Under the pieces are notes generated by a model. That model was not told the DNA's origin and did no database searches. It saw only the letters and a list, made by a program, of their open reading frames with translations. From the NCBI RefSeq assembly GCF_963676685.1, contig NC_092348.1, positions 30,231,386 to 30,295,385 on the forward strand: a stretch of 64,000 bases of DNA, written 5' to 3'. Made by a program: the position numbers and the translations under genes. Of the stretch, positions 21,613 to 34,700 are shown piece by piece. Numbering within the stretch: the stretch's first letter is position 1; every line of letters begins with the position of its first letter. The DNA comes from Mytilus edulis (taxonomy: Eukaryota > Mollusca > Bivalvia > Mytilida > Mytilidae).

Positions 21613-23464
21613 CTCTAACAGATAAAGAAATAAGTTGACTTCAATCTTAATTTAGAAAAAGAGGTTCAAAATTTTACCGATACTTGTAATAAAGTTTATG
21701 TTTTCTAGTAGTAACCCGAAAACCGCTTATTTTAACACGGATCTTCTCCATACCCCAAACAGTAAAAATAACACATCGAGGGTATTGTGAAAAAGTGATA
21801 TTTTACAGTTATGACATTGTTTTGTTATATTAGTGTATATTTAATCAGTAATTTTATATTCATTGAAAACTTGAACAATGATATTATTCTTAAAACTATA
21901 CTGTTTTGAATTGTCCTTTAACAAATGTTTAATTTGTTCTCTGAGGCTGACAATAGCATTGGCTTCCAAATTCATGCCCATTAAATTAGATGCAATTTGT
22001 ATACCTTACTGTATATTATTAACCAATGAAACCACCCCATAAGATTACCGAAGTGGATGAAATATTGATAAAATATAAATGTGCATATCAAAAAACATTA
22101 TCGTTTTCACTGTTAAAATACTTGTGCTTGCCGAATCAGTCAAAGAAACCAAACAGATTTTACTTGATTATTTGGTAGTTTGGTGCATTGTTTTCAAATC
22201 AAAGGAACCGAAAAAGGTCCTTTTGATTAGATTAACCCTTTATGCTTTCTTTTACTTTTTCAAATTAGCTTTGAGTTTCATAATCGAATGCCAGGTTGTT
22301 TGGTGTTTTTGAGTATCGCTGTCAAATTTCGGGACTTAATTTATAGGTGAAAAAAGCTCTGACTTAACTCAGAAAGTCAACTTAAATTTCGTTGATAACT
22401 TTTCAAATTAACTTGTATTTTAATCAAACTTTACAGCTATCTCAATTATATTTTGAAAGATCAATATATAGGTGACTACCCGAATTCAGTCCGAACTGAA
22501 AATTCTAGCTTTTTACAGCTATCAATTTAATTTGACAGCAATATGAACTTTCAAACAACCAGATATTCTGTAAGATCAATGTATAATTGATATAGCTGTA
22601 AAGTCTTATGAAAATTCCAGCTGATTTCAAAAAGTTCTAGAAATAATTAAGGGTTCTTTTTGACTTTGATTAGAATTGAAAATTCTAGCTATCTATATAT
22701 ATTAATTAAATCTATTAATTTGACAAATAACCTTACTGGTCAAGCATAAAATAAGATCTTTTTCAGACTCAGAGCAGTTTGTAGTGATATCAAATGCAGT
22801 AAATATTAAGTAGGGGGATGCAAGTCCATATAAAATGTAAAGCGAGTATATGGCTCAGTATGAAAAGGTCCACAACTAAGCATTTCTGAACTTTCAAACT
22901 GATTTTCAGATCTTTTAACATAAATTTATCCTTATTTTGAGTAAGAGCTGATAGACGTTTTTATAATTCTATTAAAATAATTCCCAAAAATAGTGCACTA
23001 CACTGTAAAACTATTTCAAGATAGAGCAGGTGCGATATATAAATTTGTATTTTTTTTTTATGTCTCAAGAATTTTTTTTCGAAATAACTATGGACGTGTG
23101 GCATTTTTCTATACTGTAAGCATATTGGGACTTAATGGAGAATGTTAAGGTAAAAAACACACGTATTTAAGCCAACAAGATATCCATACACTTAAGTCTA
23201 CAACCAAATCAGTGCGGTCATGTACGAATGTTTGTTTGTAATTTGAAGAAGAAAAACAAATGATGGCATATATTTTATAGTTTTGTTTCAAATGTGTTTG
23301 AAACGGAGTAATCTAGAAGCTGCCACTTTCTATATATTCCCGCCAATTGTTGGCGATGGAGTGTGTTTTTGTATGTTTTATTGGTAAGTGTTTTATTGGC
23401 GTATATCCCTTATCTCATACCGTGTAATTTATTTCGTTGAAAATGTTTTTCTTTAAGATTTTAC
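21613..23464 (-). other. Putative intron of the coiled-coil gene
   Basis: GT at 23,463-23,464 and AG at 21,613-21,614 on the minus strand. AT-rich; the blocks 'aaaattctagct' and 'ttacagctatc' recur several times in 22,430-22,700, a faint degenerate repeat. No other exon seen. Confidence 0.45.
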
Positions 23465-23501
23465 CTGGCATTAGGAGAAACTGGTCTATATTTCCTGCCA
23501 T
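23465..23501 (-). CDS. Coiled-coil protein, exon 1
   Basis: A 37-nt coding exon: ATG at 23,499-23,501 encodes MAGNIDQFLLMP and ends at donor CCAG|GTAAAA. The phase (1) matches the exon at 21,191-21,612 and gives an uninterrupted frame, which is the main support. A 90-bp gap separates it from the left end of the inverted-repeat element at 23,590, which may contribute the promoter. Alternative: chance ATG. Confidence 0.4.
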
Positions 23502-23589
23502 GTTCAACTTTCTCTACTGAAAAAGAAACAATCTTGTAAATTCAAGGTTTCAATTTGAATTTATACATCTGATGTAAGAAATTCAGTAA

Positions 23590-25432
23590 AGCTAGGTTCA
23601 TGCTGCCGATCAGATCAACTCAATGATCCCGATTGTCTAAATTCTTGATTGGGCCTGTTTACGACTTCTTCCCGACTGCTATCCGACTGTACACGAACTT
23701 AACTCGACCATTCACGACTGCTTGATGACTCCATCACGACTCCAACCCGACAACTAATTATATACATATTCGATGATGCCGACCAATTCACGATCTCTAC
23801 ACGATCTTTACTCGACTAGCTAGAACAAATCAACTATACTCGATCTCAGCTTGATATCGGCCAGACATCGACTTGATCGTATAGGGGTCGTAGGGATAGT
23901 CGGGCATTGGTCGGGTATGTACAATTTCAGTATATAAATGTCTGATTTTTTTTCATCTGCAGCAGCGGAGGGGGCATTAAATGTTACCCTTGTCCGTCCG
24001 TAAATACGTACACGTACGTCCCAACAATAAGTTTCCGTTCTCTAATTTTATATTGCCTCAATCAAATTCTATGACACGTATACACAATGCTTAATACCAT
24101 AAAACTAAAATTAAAAAGGGGGGTAAAGGTGTCACATGTTTCTCAAAATTTGGTCAAACAATAGGATTTCAATCCCCTGGAGGATACCTTTTCTGAAACG
24201 GTTTACTAGTACATATATCTATCACGAATTCAAAAAAAAAATCATTTGACTTTCGTCTCTTTTTTTTATTAACCGTATGAAAAAACGTTTGTAAACATTC
24301 GACCGTACAGTGATATATAGTTGTTAATGTTTGTGTTATTTGGTCTCCTGTGGAGAGTTGTCTCATTGGCAATTATACCACATCTTCTTATTTTTATACT
24401 ACAAAACTTTCTGGACATACGGAAAATACGCTCAGTCAAACAAAAATAGCCTATAAAACAGGTAAAACATAATATGGATGTTCTTAAAAACTAACTTTGA
24501 AGGCTAAATTAGTCATCAGCTGTCTAATAATGAATTTTAATGCACAATTATTTTCATATTAAAAAATCCTCTGGGGCAGAAATGCAGGATAAACCTCCCA
24601 TCCGGAACACCTGAGATCATCACAGATTTATTGGGTTTCGTGCTGCTAAGTTATTAGTTTTCTATGTTGTGTTTTGTAGACCGCTGTTTGTATTCTCGTC
24701 GGCTTTCGTTTTTCGCTATGGCTCTGTTGGTTTGTTTTCGACCTTTGAGTTTGATTGTTCCTTTGGTATCTGTTGTCTCTCTTTTGAAATTTTACATCTG
24801 CTTGCAAAAGTACAGACGCGTACTGTACATGTAGGGATTTGTGTATATAGTGACAATATAGTTTTGAAGAAGCAAAGTGATGAGAGTTAATCAGAGCTGC
24901 ACACATTTTCAGAGAATTGTGTATGGCCGAGTAGAGATCGAAGAGTGGTCGAATTTTGTCGCGTATTGATCGTGTTTTGGTCGAGTTGGTCTGGGATGAA
25001 AAAAATATAGAAGTCGCAGATTATGAAGCGATCGGTCATTGGTCCAGTTAATCTGGACCACATATCAAACAGGTTGGCGTTGATCGGGAAATGATCGGAT
25101 ATAAGTCGAACAAAGATCGAAATGATCGAGTACTGATTGGTAAACTATTTGTATTCCGACCAAACTCGATCTCTACACGATCCTTTCCCGATCAATTCGA
25201 CCGCTACTCGACAAATTCTCGATCTCTTCCCGAGTGACTGGCTAGAAGAACATTACTCGAATGTTTGTGACATGTCAAAAACTCTCGAGTAAAAAGACAG
25301 ACCGATGACAACCAAGGTAGACCACCCGAACATTCTGGTCGATTGAGTTAGACCAGTATCCCGATCGCTTAATTTGTCTCGTTCGAAATTGATCGAGTTG
25401 GTCTGATCGGCAGTGTGAACCTAGCTTAACAA
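23590..25432. mobile_element. Inverted-repeat DNA element rich in TCGA motifs
   Basis: Left end 'aagctaggttcatgctgccg' and right end, inverted, 'aagctaggttcacactgccg'; the match continues through ATCAGACCAACTC for at least 35 bp. Next to both ends are hundreds of bases of short CGAC/GATCG motifs ('cccgactgctatccgactg', 'cgatctctacacgatc'), mirror images in character on the two sides. The middle (about 24,290-24,400 and 24,640-24,780) contains family A and D copies. No transposase. Target duplication unclear. Confidence 0.65.
24290..24400 (-). repeat. Family A fragment
   Basis: 'accgtacagtgatatatagt' and 'ttgtctcattggcaattata', reverse orientation, inside the TCGA-rich element. Confidence 0.6.
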
Positions 25433-26271
25433 AATATTAGGAAATAAGTTTGTTTAGAATGCTTTCCATGGTTGTACACGATCTTTTATACTTCAATGGT
25501 CGCTAACGTAGCGAGGTAGTTCCTGTGTATTCGGGGAAAAGGGAGACGTTGTTTAGAAAGCCTTTATATTTTACTGGTCATTTTACCAATTTTCTTCTCA
25601 TATAGTTCGCCATATCCCTTCATTTTAATAAATTTGGCATCAATAGTATTCCAGTCATTAATCAGTTTAAAACTGACATATTTCAATATATTTCGTTAAT
25701 AATTCATGTTGCTGTGTAAAAGTCGTTTAAAATATATATTTACCGCGCGTATCGTCACACAAGCATTGTTATTAAGCTATAATTGGAAAACTATAATACA
25801 TCTTCATAACAATTAAAAAAAACAAAAGAAAAAAGAACTCCTAGGAAAATTCCTAACGGAAAGCACCTTATCAAATGGCAAAACCAAAAGCTCTATCAGA
25901 TCACACGGTCAACAACTTTGTACAATTGTGGCATATTTCGGCACGAAATATCAGCCCATATCAAATTAGATTATTCTGATTTTCGAAAAACAATCCAGTA
26001 TTCTGCCATTCATCCAAGTCGACTTTTTCAAGAAATTCAAGAACCTACCTTTTCTGTAAACTGATGATTTGTACCATGTTGAATATGCATGTTATATCGT
26101 GCACCAATAAACAATTAATCAAACAATCAGTTATATATAGTTTCGCCCATCCTTGATAGTTAACCAAAATGAGAAAAAAAAAAAAAACTCTTTTGCCCTT
26201 CGGAATGCTTAATACTGAATTAATCGATTGAGTGATAGACTGATTTTATTAAGAAATGTTACACATATGCT
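25433..26271. other. No gene recognised
   Basis: Intergenic or 3' flanking AT-rich sequence. No repeat boundaries or coding exons seen. Confidence 0.5.
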
Positions 26272-26643
26272 TTATTTTCTTTTTTGAAATATCCAGTTGA
26301 CACAATAAAATATTACAGAAAAAACCATAGTAATTGAGAGGAGTAAAATTATCAACTCACATTTCAAAAGATCGTGTTTCATCAGTTCTTTCATCTGCTC
26401 TCCGATTTTGACATTGCAAAGTTTGATTTGTTCTCTCACATTCTGCAGTTCTGTACGGATGTCTTCGGAATACGTTGAAACTAGCTGAATATCTCCACGG
26501 ACGCTTGTCATTGTTTTGGTTACTTTATCTTCGTACTTCTTAACGGTTATATCTGTAGGATTTGGTAAAGCTTTTAGCGCATCTTTCTGCTTGTGTAATA
26601 TTCCCAATGCTTCAATATCCATACTGTCAGCTATACTATAAGT
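26272..26643 (-). CDS. Small coiled-coil tail-anchored protein, last exon
   Basis: Minus-strand terminal exon of 123 codons plus stop. It opens after an acceptor (cttcgttacag, 26,644-26,654) in phase 0 with TYSIADSMDIEALG; translation could alternatively start at that internal Met. A helical, coiled-coil-like region (KKYEDKVTKTMTSV ... IRTELQNVREQIKL) is followed by one hydrophobic span of about 20 residues near the C-end (IILLLSITMVFSVIFYCV) and a short basic tail FQKRK. This is the architecture of a tail-anchored or single-pass protein in the secretory pathway or mitochondrial outer membrane. No family recognised. Upstream exons, if any, were not found. Confidence 0.5.
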   Translation of the reverse strand, partial: TYSIADSMDIEALGILHKQKDALKALPNPTDITVKKYEDKVTKTMTSVRGDIQLVSTYSEDIRTELQNVREQIKLCNVKIGEQMKELMKHDLLKCELIILLLSITMVFSVIFYCVNWIFQKRK

Positions 26644-26799
26644 CTGTAACGAAGTAACTATAAACATTGCATATCCATAATTTATGCAGACGACATTCCC
26701 GACAAACAGAAACAGAGTAGCAACGAATGATAATCGACTGGTGTTCGCCTTTGAAATTCCGTGATTCCGTGAATGCAGAAAAGACCAAAGTGGTACATA

Positions 26800-27195
26800 T
26801 TAATAGAAGTAGTCCTTCTCTGACACAAAATAGTGATTTTGGTGTCATTGTGTACTAAAACTGACCAACAAATTTGCAGAAGTTTTTTGTTCAAGAGAAA
26901 CATATTTAGACCATTATGAACCAAAATCTACTTGTTTTGAGTTTCAATTTAAAAATTGAGGATTAACATGCCCCATAGCACCCTAATTTTAGATTTCCAG
27001 AATTATTTTCAGTAGTACATGTCTTCCGGAAGACAATTCTTTCTAAAAAGACGTAAAAGATAAACATTTGGCATAGAGTAAGGTGATATATGTACATTCC
27101 AGGATATACCTGGTTTATATGGTGGTAAACTGTAGGTTTATTATCATGAAAGCTGTGAAAATTGAAAAATTTGGTTGAATCGAAAAGGATTGTAA
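26800..27195. repeat. Diverged direct repeat, copy 1
   Basis: Aligns with 28,085-28,500: both run from 'ctgacacaaaat' through 'ttgcagaa', 'atatttaga', 'agatttccaga', 'aggatatacctggttt' and 'aaatttggttgaa'. Divergence is high, with indels. Origin unknown. Confidence 0.65.
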
Positions 27196-27199
27196 ATTG

Positions 27200-28084
27200 A
27201 TGGTATGACACCCAAAAACTGGTAAAACCAGAAACTCAGAAAACAACTGATTTTTTTTTGTCTGAACTGGTCAATTGAAATGCTAGAGGCCACATTTTAA
27301 CCTGTTAAGGGTGAAAAGGTAACATATTCATGATATTGTAAAATAAGAACCTTAAATTTTGAATTTTTGCTATTTTTAAAAAGCTGTCTACCCTAACAAT
27401 ATGCATTTATATAACAAACAATGTATGAAATCGTTATGAATGCACAGTATGTTGTTTCTGTGGTATCTAACATTAAAAATTAGCGTGTTTACTATCAAAA
27501 TAAATTGTCACTATGAAATTTATGAAATTATTTGATTTTTACACCTTATATCATTGCGTCATTCCATGTTTTTGACAGATATCATTACCTAATGTAAACA
27601 CTACCTCAACTCACCCTCATGCCATACTCTGTTTTAAATGCTAGTTTTCTATCTAAAATAAAAAGTGTTTCACGACCATAACTGCATTATTGACTAATAG
27701 ATTGTTAACTCTTGAGGAAAAAAGTGGGATAATTATTTCATGAAACTTTTATACCTTTCATTTTTAACTAAACTCAGTGTAAAAATTGTTCACTCTTTAT
27801 AGCAGTAGGACAAGCAGGGAAAAATAAAAAAAAATTGATCTTGACATTGGACGTTTATGTTCCTGGTGTCTGAAATTAAATTTCAGGTATTTTCGTATGA
27901 GGCATATAATACAATCAGTTTAAATTGAGCTGTGAATTTTGTGACGTAGTGATATCATTCGTGTTATGCTCAGATAGGATTTGTTTTAATACAAATTGAC
28001 CAAGAATAAGAAACAAAACAAAACAAAACACTTTTGAAAATAATAACTTTTTTTTTTGTTCCAGACCATCAGTCCAATTTAGAA
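27200..28084. other. No gene recognised
   Basis: AT-rich spacer between the two diverged repeats; no coding exon seen. Confidence 0.5.
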
Positions 28085-28500
28085 CATATGTAAAAGGAGC
28101 CCTCTACTGACACAAAATCGTGCTTGGAAGGTATTGTTTACTTAAGCTGACTAACAAAATTGCAGAAATGAAACAATTGGGGAAAGAAAATATATTTAGA
28201 CTCTTTTGAGCCAAAATTTATTTGTCTATCAGTTTGCAATAAAAATTGAGCATAAATGCGCTCCATTGCATATTTTATTTAAAGATTTCCAGAAAACCAG
28301 GGGTTGTTTTTACTAATACTTTTCTGCCAGAAGTCAAATCTTTCTTCAAAAACCTTGCACATGGGTTGCATATTGGCGTATGAAAAGATGATACATGTAA
28401 AATCTAGGATATACCTGGTTTTCTATAAAGTTAAACTTAAGGTAAAAAATTAGAAAATCGCAAAATTTGGTTGAAAATATAGTGCTGTTGAATTGGTGGT
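28085..28500. repeat. Diverged direct repeat, copy 2
   Basis: Second copy of the block at 26,800-27,195, offset about 1.28 kb, same orientation. Confidence 0.65.
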
Positions 28501-30760
28501 CTGTCATCTATAATATCTTTGACAACATTCATACGATATCTTTTTAAGACAATTTTTCAGCCTCCTAGAGATCATGTTGTTTTGGAAAACATGTTTTCTT
28601 ATTCAGGAAAAACTGTGTACGTCCGTATATTCCATAGGATAATGAAGATGTATATGACTATATATTATAATGAGATTTTGTCTGATCGATAAAAAAAATC
28701 GACCGTTCGATTAAGGATAAACATGAAAAGATTTAGATTTGCACCTAAATAGATTGCAGACGTATTGATTGTATGAAACGTATTTTACGCGTCAACAGAA
28801 AAAAATGCCGACAGTTGATCTCGGAATGCTTTCTCTCTACATTTAAATTTATATCACTTTGTCATATTAAATCAAGATTAGCTAACAATTAATCTAAGAT
28901 TAGAATAAATCTATCAACACGCAATGAATCAATCAATTTATGGACTTCTATGCTGACAATATTCCTATATTTCTGACTTATGAGTTTGAATCTTAAATAT
29001 CGACCGCCTATTTTTTTTTTGGAGAGATACTTAACCTTTTGAGTGTGTGTGAATTTCTGACCCTAAAAAGATAGATACAAGTTCTGATATAAATGAATAA
29101 GTGTCAGATGTTATATTCCAAAGCATATATACGTTTATCAATTAAAACATTATTTGAACTATTTGTAATAAACAAGAATATTGAGAAAACATGTAAAAAA
29201 ATTAAATCAATATTTTATATTAAAAATCAGTATCTAATTGCAAACATTATACAAAATTTCCAGCTTAGCTTAGCTTTTGCATCTTATGGTTTAAGTTGTG
29301 AATGATAAACATTTTCAAGAGCAGTTGTTGGTATTAGGTGAATTTTGTGTTAGGTTATACTTATATACAAAGAAAAAAATACAATTTGCGCAATTCAACT
29401 TAACAAAATATATATTCCTAATAAAAACTTTGTTCATGAAGAAATATTCCAAATAGATAAAGATTCTCACCAGGTTGATATATATTCTTTATCAGCTCAA
29501 ATGGTTAAATCCTTTTATATTGACAAGCATTGCATAACAGCAGCAAATCAATAAATTTGATATGAGGACAACCGGAAAATTTATGGATTTTTGTAACAAA
29601 AAATTATTGTTCGGATTCAATGTAAAATTATTCTGACAACGCGAACTAAGTGTGAAATAAATTCGCGTTGGTTAACTGTCTGTGTGTTCCAGTTACTAAT
29701 TGTCATTTTAAAATTCACTAAAACAAAAGATATTTATGAATAGTAATCTGTTATTTATATTCGGTTATAATACACAAGGAAGCTAACCTTGAGGTATCGA
29801 TAACAATATTTTTTTTGAAAATATCTTTTAACTTTTAGATAGATATTTAAAAAAAATGTACTTATTCATACCGTTGATATATTTGAAGGAATATTCTGTT
29901 CACCAATACAAAATACAAATTATTTGATACGTAGATACAACTTTAGTCATCAATTGTTTTCGTTTAGTTCATGTTTTACAGATGTAGACAAATGGTTAAT
30001 TATATGCAATCATGTTGAAGGCCGTACCTTGATCTATTCATACACAGTTGCAGGAATGTTGTGCATCACCATAATATGTCATAGGTTCAACTTCTGTAAA
30101 TATAGACAATGCGATGTCCTATAGGAACTTCCTTTGCGGATAAAAGCTGCGCGACTTTTATTATGAAGTTTCATAAAAAATATCATAGAACGGAAAGTTA
30201 GTATGCACTACTTTTTTTTATTCAAAGGTCATACCTATGTATATACCTATTGGTGGGGCACTTGAATAATCTCCCCTATACTGCTTTGTCATTCTTTGAG
30301 GTGGTTTGTCGTCCTTATTCTTTTTGCTTGGTAATATTTTAACAGCAGTCTGCTGATTTCAACCCAGTATGTTGTCTCGTAGTCCTGCAGGTAAATGGAA
30401 CAATACTTCTATTTCTGCATGTGATACATTTGCACAGGATGGATGACTATTGCCCCGCGTATAATGCTTGGTTTTCTTTTATATTTGGTAACAAATCCTG
30501 TTGACTGCAATTTACATTAAATAAATTGTGCATAACGAAAGCAATGACATTTATAAGAGATTTCTAGAAAGGATGATCTGACAGTACTATGTTTCCTTGA
30601 TACATATGACGTGGCTCTGTACTTACACATCCCGTCAGTGCGTTATTGTTCTATGATATTTTTTGTATTCTTGTCTTTCAGTTTTGCTAATGTGTTTTAT
30701 CTATATGCCCCTTTGGTGTTTATTTTGCTCTTTCTAGAAGAAATTAACAATTATAAGTTA
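28501..30760. other. No gene recognised
   Basis: More than 2 kb of AT-rich sequence with only short open frames lacking domains. A ~40-bp family A scrap ('gttgaaggccgtacctt') lies near 30,013. Confidence 0.5.
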
Positions 30761-30763
30761 TAT

Positions 30764-31060
30764 GGTTCGCTACTGACCCCCTACGGATCCATAGAGGGTT
30801 AGTAAAATCCATAGGTGGTGAGGCCGGAGGCCGAGTCCCCTATGGATTTTATTCACCCTCTATGGATCCGTAGGGGGTCAGTAGTTAACCGTATAAAGAA
30901 TTTATCGCACGCTAGACTTTTTCTGTTGCGTTTTGTTGAAAAATAAACCATGAAACACAACAACATTAATAGATGACGTCACCATTAACGCATCATGAAC
31001 CCCCTATGAAATTTACTAAACCCCTACGGTCTCATAGGGGGTCACCACGTGACGGCGTTA
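30764..31060. repeat. Large palindrome plus third arm
   Basis: Arms of about 62 bp (30,764-30,825 and 30,829-30,890) pair with few mismatches around a GGCCGGAGGCC centre; core motif CTACGGATCCATAGAGGG. A third, diverged arm in reverse orientation lies at about 31,003-31,055. TTTATCGCAC (near 30,900) is mirrored by GTGCGATAAA (near 31,090). Consistent with a small foldback element. Confidence 0.75.
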
Positions 31061-31399
31061 AACCAATCACAATGTGATAATTTACCCGCGGTGCGATAAA
31101 AGCATATAGACAAGCGACAAGAAGGACATATGAAATTTTTAATTCAGATTCTGCAGAGGATATGCCTAAAAGAAGTATAGACTATATTCTGTTCCTACTT
31201 TGAACGAAAATTAATTTATTGCTATTTAATGTTGTCAGGGCAAGGATTGAATTTTGGTCCCAGTACTTAAAATTGTATAATAAAAAAAAGCAACTAATGA
31301 GGTTGTCAAATTTTGATAAATGCCTGTTTGTGCTTCCTTGTTACATTTTTTTTTAAAGTGATTAAGATTATAATACAATGTTAACTACTGTACCCCTAT

Positions 31400-31565
31400 T
31401 TTTGACATTTGTACCTGTTATTCCTGTTTGTTATTTTCAAGCATCGTTGTCATTATAATGGAATTTGATACGACTGTTATACAAGTGAAAGTTCAGCTAG
31501 CTATAAAACCAAGTTCAATCCACCGTTGTTTACATAGGAACATGCCTGTACCAAGTCAGGAATAT
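31400..31565 (+). repeat. Family C repeat
   Basis: 'gttatacaagtgaaagttca', 'gctagctataaaacc' and 'gcctgtaccaagtcaggaat'. This uninterrupted copy is the reference that shows family C is split at 42,502/44,625. Confidence 0.75.
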
Positions 31566-31762
31566 ATATATATATATCTTTATTAGCCTCCCTTAGGAGA
31601 GATAGTGATACCAATACAATATTAATGCATAACACAATATATACAAATTTGAATAGATAAACACACAAAAGAAAAAAATAATAATTGAAAGTACTTTAAA
31701 CTTAATTCACATTGTTAATTAGGATTGAGAAAAAAAACTTTGAATTTAATTCATATTGTCAA

Positions 31763-34700
31763 TTAGGAATGAGAAAATGTTTTGCAAAATTTGTAAACAT
31801 ATTTGACGCATATAAATTGAAAACGTTTTTTCTGCTCACAGTCTGGTTCAAATTCGGTTTCGCATGATAGTAAAATGTAACAGAAATCTTCATCATCTAA
31901 GGAACCAATAAAGACACTGAAAGTAATTGGGTTTAAGCATAGTAGCTCGCACCAGAATTCATCCCGAATGTCGGATAAATAGTCAAACGACGAAATTGCG
32001 TGAATACACGGGTCGGTGAAAAGTTTAACACATTTATCACATAAAATACTTTCACTGTTCGTATTGTGGACCAAACAACACAGGGATACTATGAAATTTG
32101 CCTTTTTACGTAAATACTGAAAGTCTAAAGCAACTGTCCATGCAGGATGAGGCTGAACTATTTTATGTATCTTCTTGAAAATGTTAAAGTCACTATCTAT
32201 ATTTATACGTTGTTGCCATTCCTTTAGTTCATATTCAAAAATAGATCTGTGAACTATTCGCTTCCATATACGCTGAGACGGAAAATGTCCGCTATCCATA
32301 AACTTTGTTAAATAGTCCGAAAAATGGTATTTGTAGAGTAAATCCACACAGTCCTTTGAAAAATCCAATGCACAATTGATGTACTCTTGATTGAAATACT
32401 TGAGTTCAAAAAGTTTACGTACGAGAATACGAAATGAAATTGCTCTTTGTGGTAAACTACAAATTCGTCCGAAGAACAGTAACTTGCGTTCATTGATAAA
32501 ACTGTTTAGGTTAAACCAACCGATGAGAGAAAGGCACATATCAGTTCTTGTCTGTCTAGGTAATCCTTGAATGAACTTGCACACATAGCGATGGGTTCGT
32601 TCTAACATAAGTGTTTCTGTTTTAGACAGCTTGCCCCAGATATCGCATCCGTAAAGAGCTTTTGAGTATCATACTTGGCGAATAATCTTTGCACATATTA
32701 TAGGGTTGAGAACAGCAGGAGGAATACCGGAGCGAATCACAGACGCAGTGGTTGCTCTTAAGGTTCGACACGCTTTTAATGTACGATCCATTGTTTTCGT
32801 CGAAGTGTCTAGTGAAATACTAACATGTGTTGCACTTTTAATTGATAGAATAGGTTCGTTGCATAGGAATATATCTGGACCTGTTAGTTTTTTGCCGAAT
32901 TGAAGAAGTTTGCTTTTCGCGGGTGAAAAGGAGAAGATCCATGATTCGCTGTATTGTTCACATATTGATACCATTTTCTGAGCGGATTCGTGATTTGTGG
33001 CAATGAGATAAATGTCATCGGCCTGAACGGGAGAACTACTATTAACGTCATATAAGAATGCTCCTTTGTTGCTAGATTCATGTTCATTTATCAAATCGTT
33101 AACAAAGATCAGATATATCTTGCAGACAACGCACTACCTTGGGGCACACCACGGTTCAGTTTAAACCATTTCGAAAGTTTTCCACCAGACAGAATAGCAC
33201 TTGATAAATCTGTTTACATTATATCTAATAGTAGCCATAATTTTCCGGTCGCACCATATTCAAAAAGTTTAATTCGTAATCCATCAGGAGGTACGGTGTC
33301 AAATGCTTTAGTGCTGTCTAATAAAACAACTATAACTGTTCCGTTCTTTTTTTATGTGATGAATAGTTACTTCATTAAGGTTGAATGAAGCATTTAAACT
33401 AGACAGGAGTTTTTGGTAAGCTACCTGTTGGACATTCGGGAAGTCAGTACGCAATAAGGTAAGTAGCAAGTCGACCATCTTCTCGAAGATCTTTGTGATA
33501 CTCCGCACTAACGAGATGCCTCTGTATGAGTTTGTATCTGTTTTTGGCTTGTTTCCACCTTTATAAAGAAGTCTTATCATACTATTTCCCCAGTCGTTCG
33601 GAATGTACGCACATTTGATACACAAGTTGAAGAGGTGATGTAAGTGTTTTATAAGTAATTTACCGCTATACCGTATGTGCTCATAAAACAAGCCGTCGTG
33701 GCCACACGCTTTGTTCTTTAGTTTTGAACAAATTTCATTTACATCTGATAATTGAAATGTAATGTTGTTCTGATCACGGTTGACAATTTTGCGAATAGAT
33801 GACACTTTTTCGGCAATTTCAGTTTCACGCTTCGGGTCGGTATATGTCGACGGAGAAAATACATTTTGGAAATGAGATTGCCAGATATCGTTGATCTTTT
33901 TAGGATCGATATAAGTCACACCATCTTTCACTAACGCACTACAAGCGCTTGATTTCTTTTTTCGAATATTTATGATTGTCCAAACCGTTTTCTGATCAAT
34001 ATCAAGGTTACTCATGATAGTTTTTGCTAAATTACTTTCATATTCATCAAATGCTTTTCTTAAAGCTGTACGAAATTCTTTTTTTGCAGAATTTATTTTT
34101 GAAAAAAACTCGCAGTTTGTATCATGCCAATGACAATTGTTTAACCATTCATTCAGAGTACTACGCATCGAGGCTCGTAAAACTGTAATGTTCGGATTTC
34201 AATAGGGTTTCGAGTGGCGATTGAACTTTTTATACGGTTAAGTGTCTTTTTCGGCTTTCTTTATAGCACTGACTATGCAAGAATAATACGATTCAATGAC
34301 ATCAGGTGTGGCTGTATTTGGAAAATTTACCGTCCATAGATTTGTTGATACTGCAAAAGTGTAATCCTCTATAGAGTTTGTACTTCGTGCGCGTTCCCAA
34401 GATACAGTCGGGTCACTTGTCTCTTGTGGATGATGAAGATCTGATCCGTTTCTAAGGTACATGATATTGGGTGATGATCGGACGTGCTGAATGAATGATT
34501 GTCAGTAACCTTAGCTTGTTCAACGCGTTGCAATTTTGTACGGTTAATTAAGATGATCAATACAAGTCGAAGGACCACCTTTGTAAGATTGGAACGTATT
34601 AACAGATCCTTTACACATTAATTCCATATTTACTGAACAGAGATTGTGAGTTGACATCAAAGTTCTACAAAGTTTACTTCTTTCGTCGTATTTTATTTTA

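Noticed and set aside
24646-24906. Overlapping frames on both strands near 24.7 kb
   Set aside because: They lie over a family D copy within an inverted-repeat element; no support for coding.
30764-31060. CRISPR-like repeat array
   Set aside because: Three arms in mixed orientation with no regular spacers; a eukaryotic palindromic element is the simpler reading.
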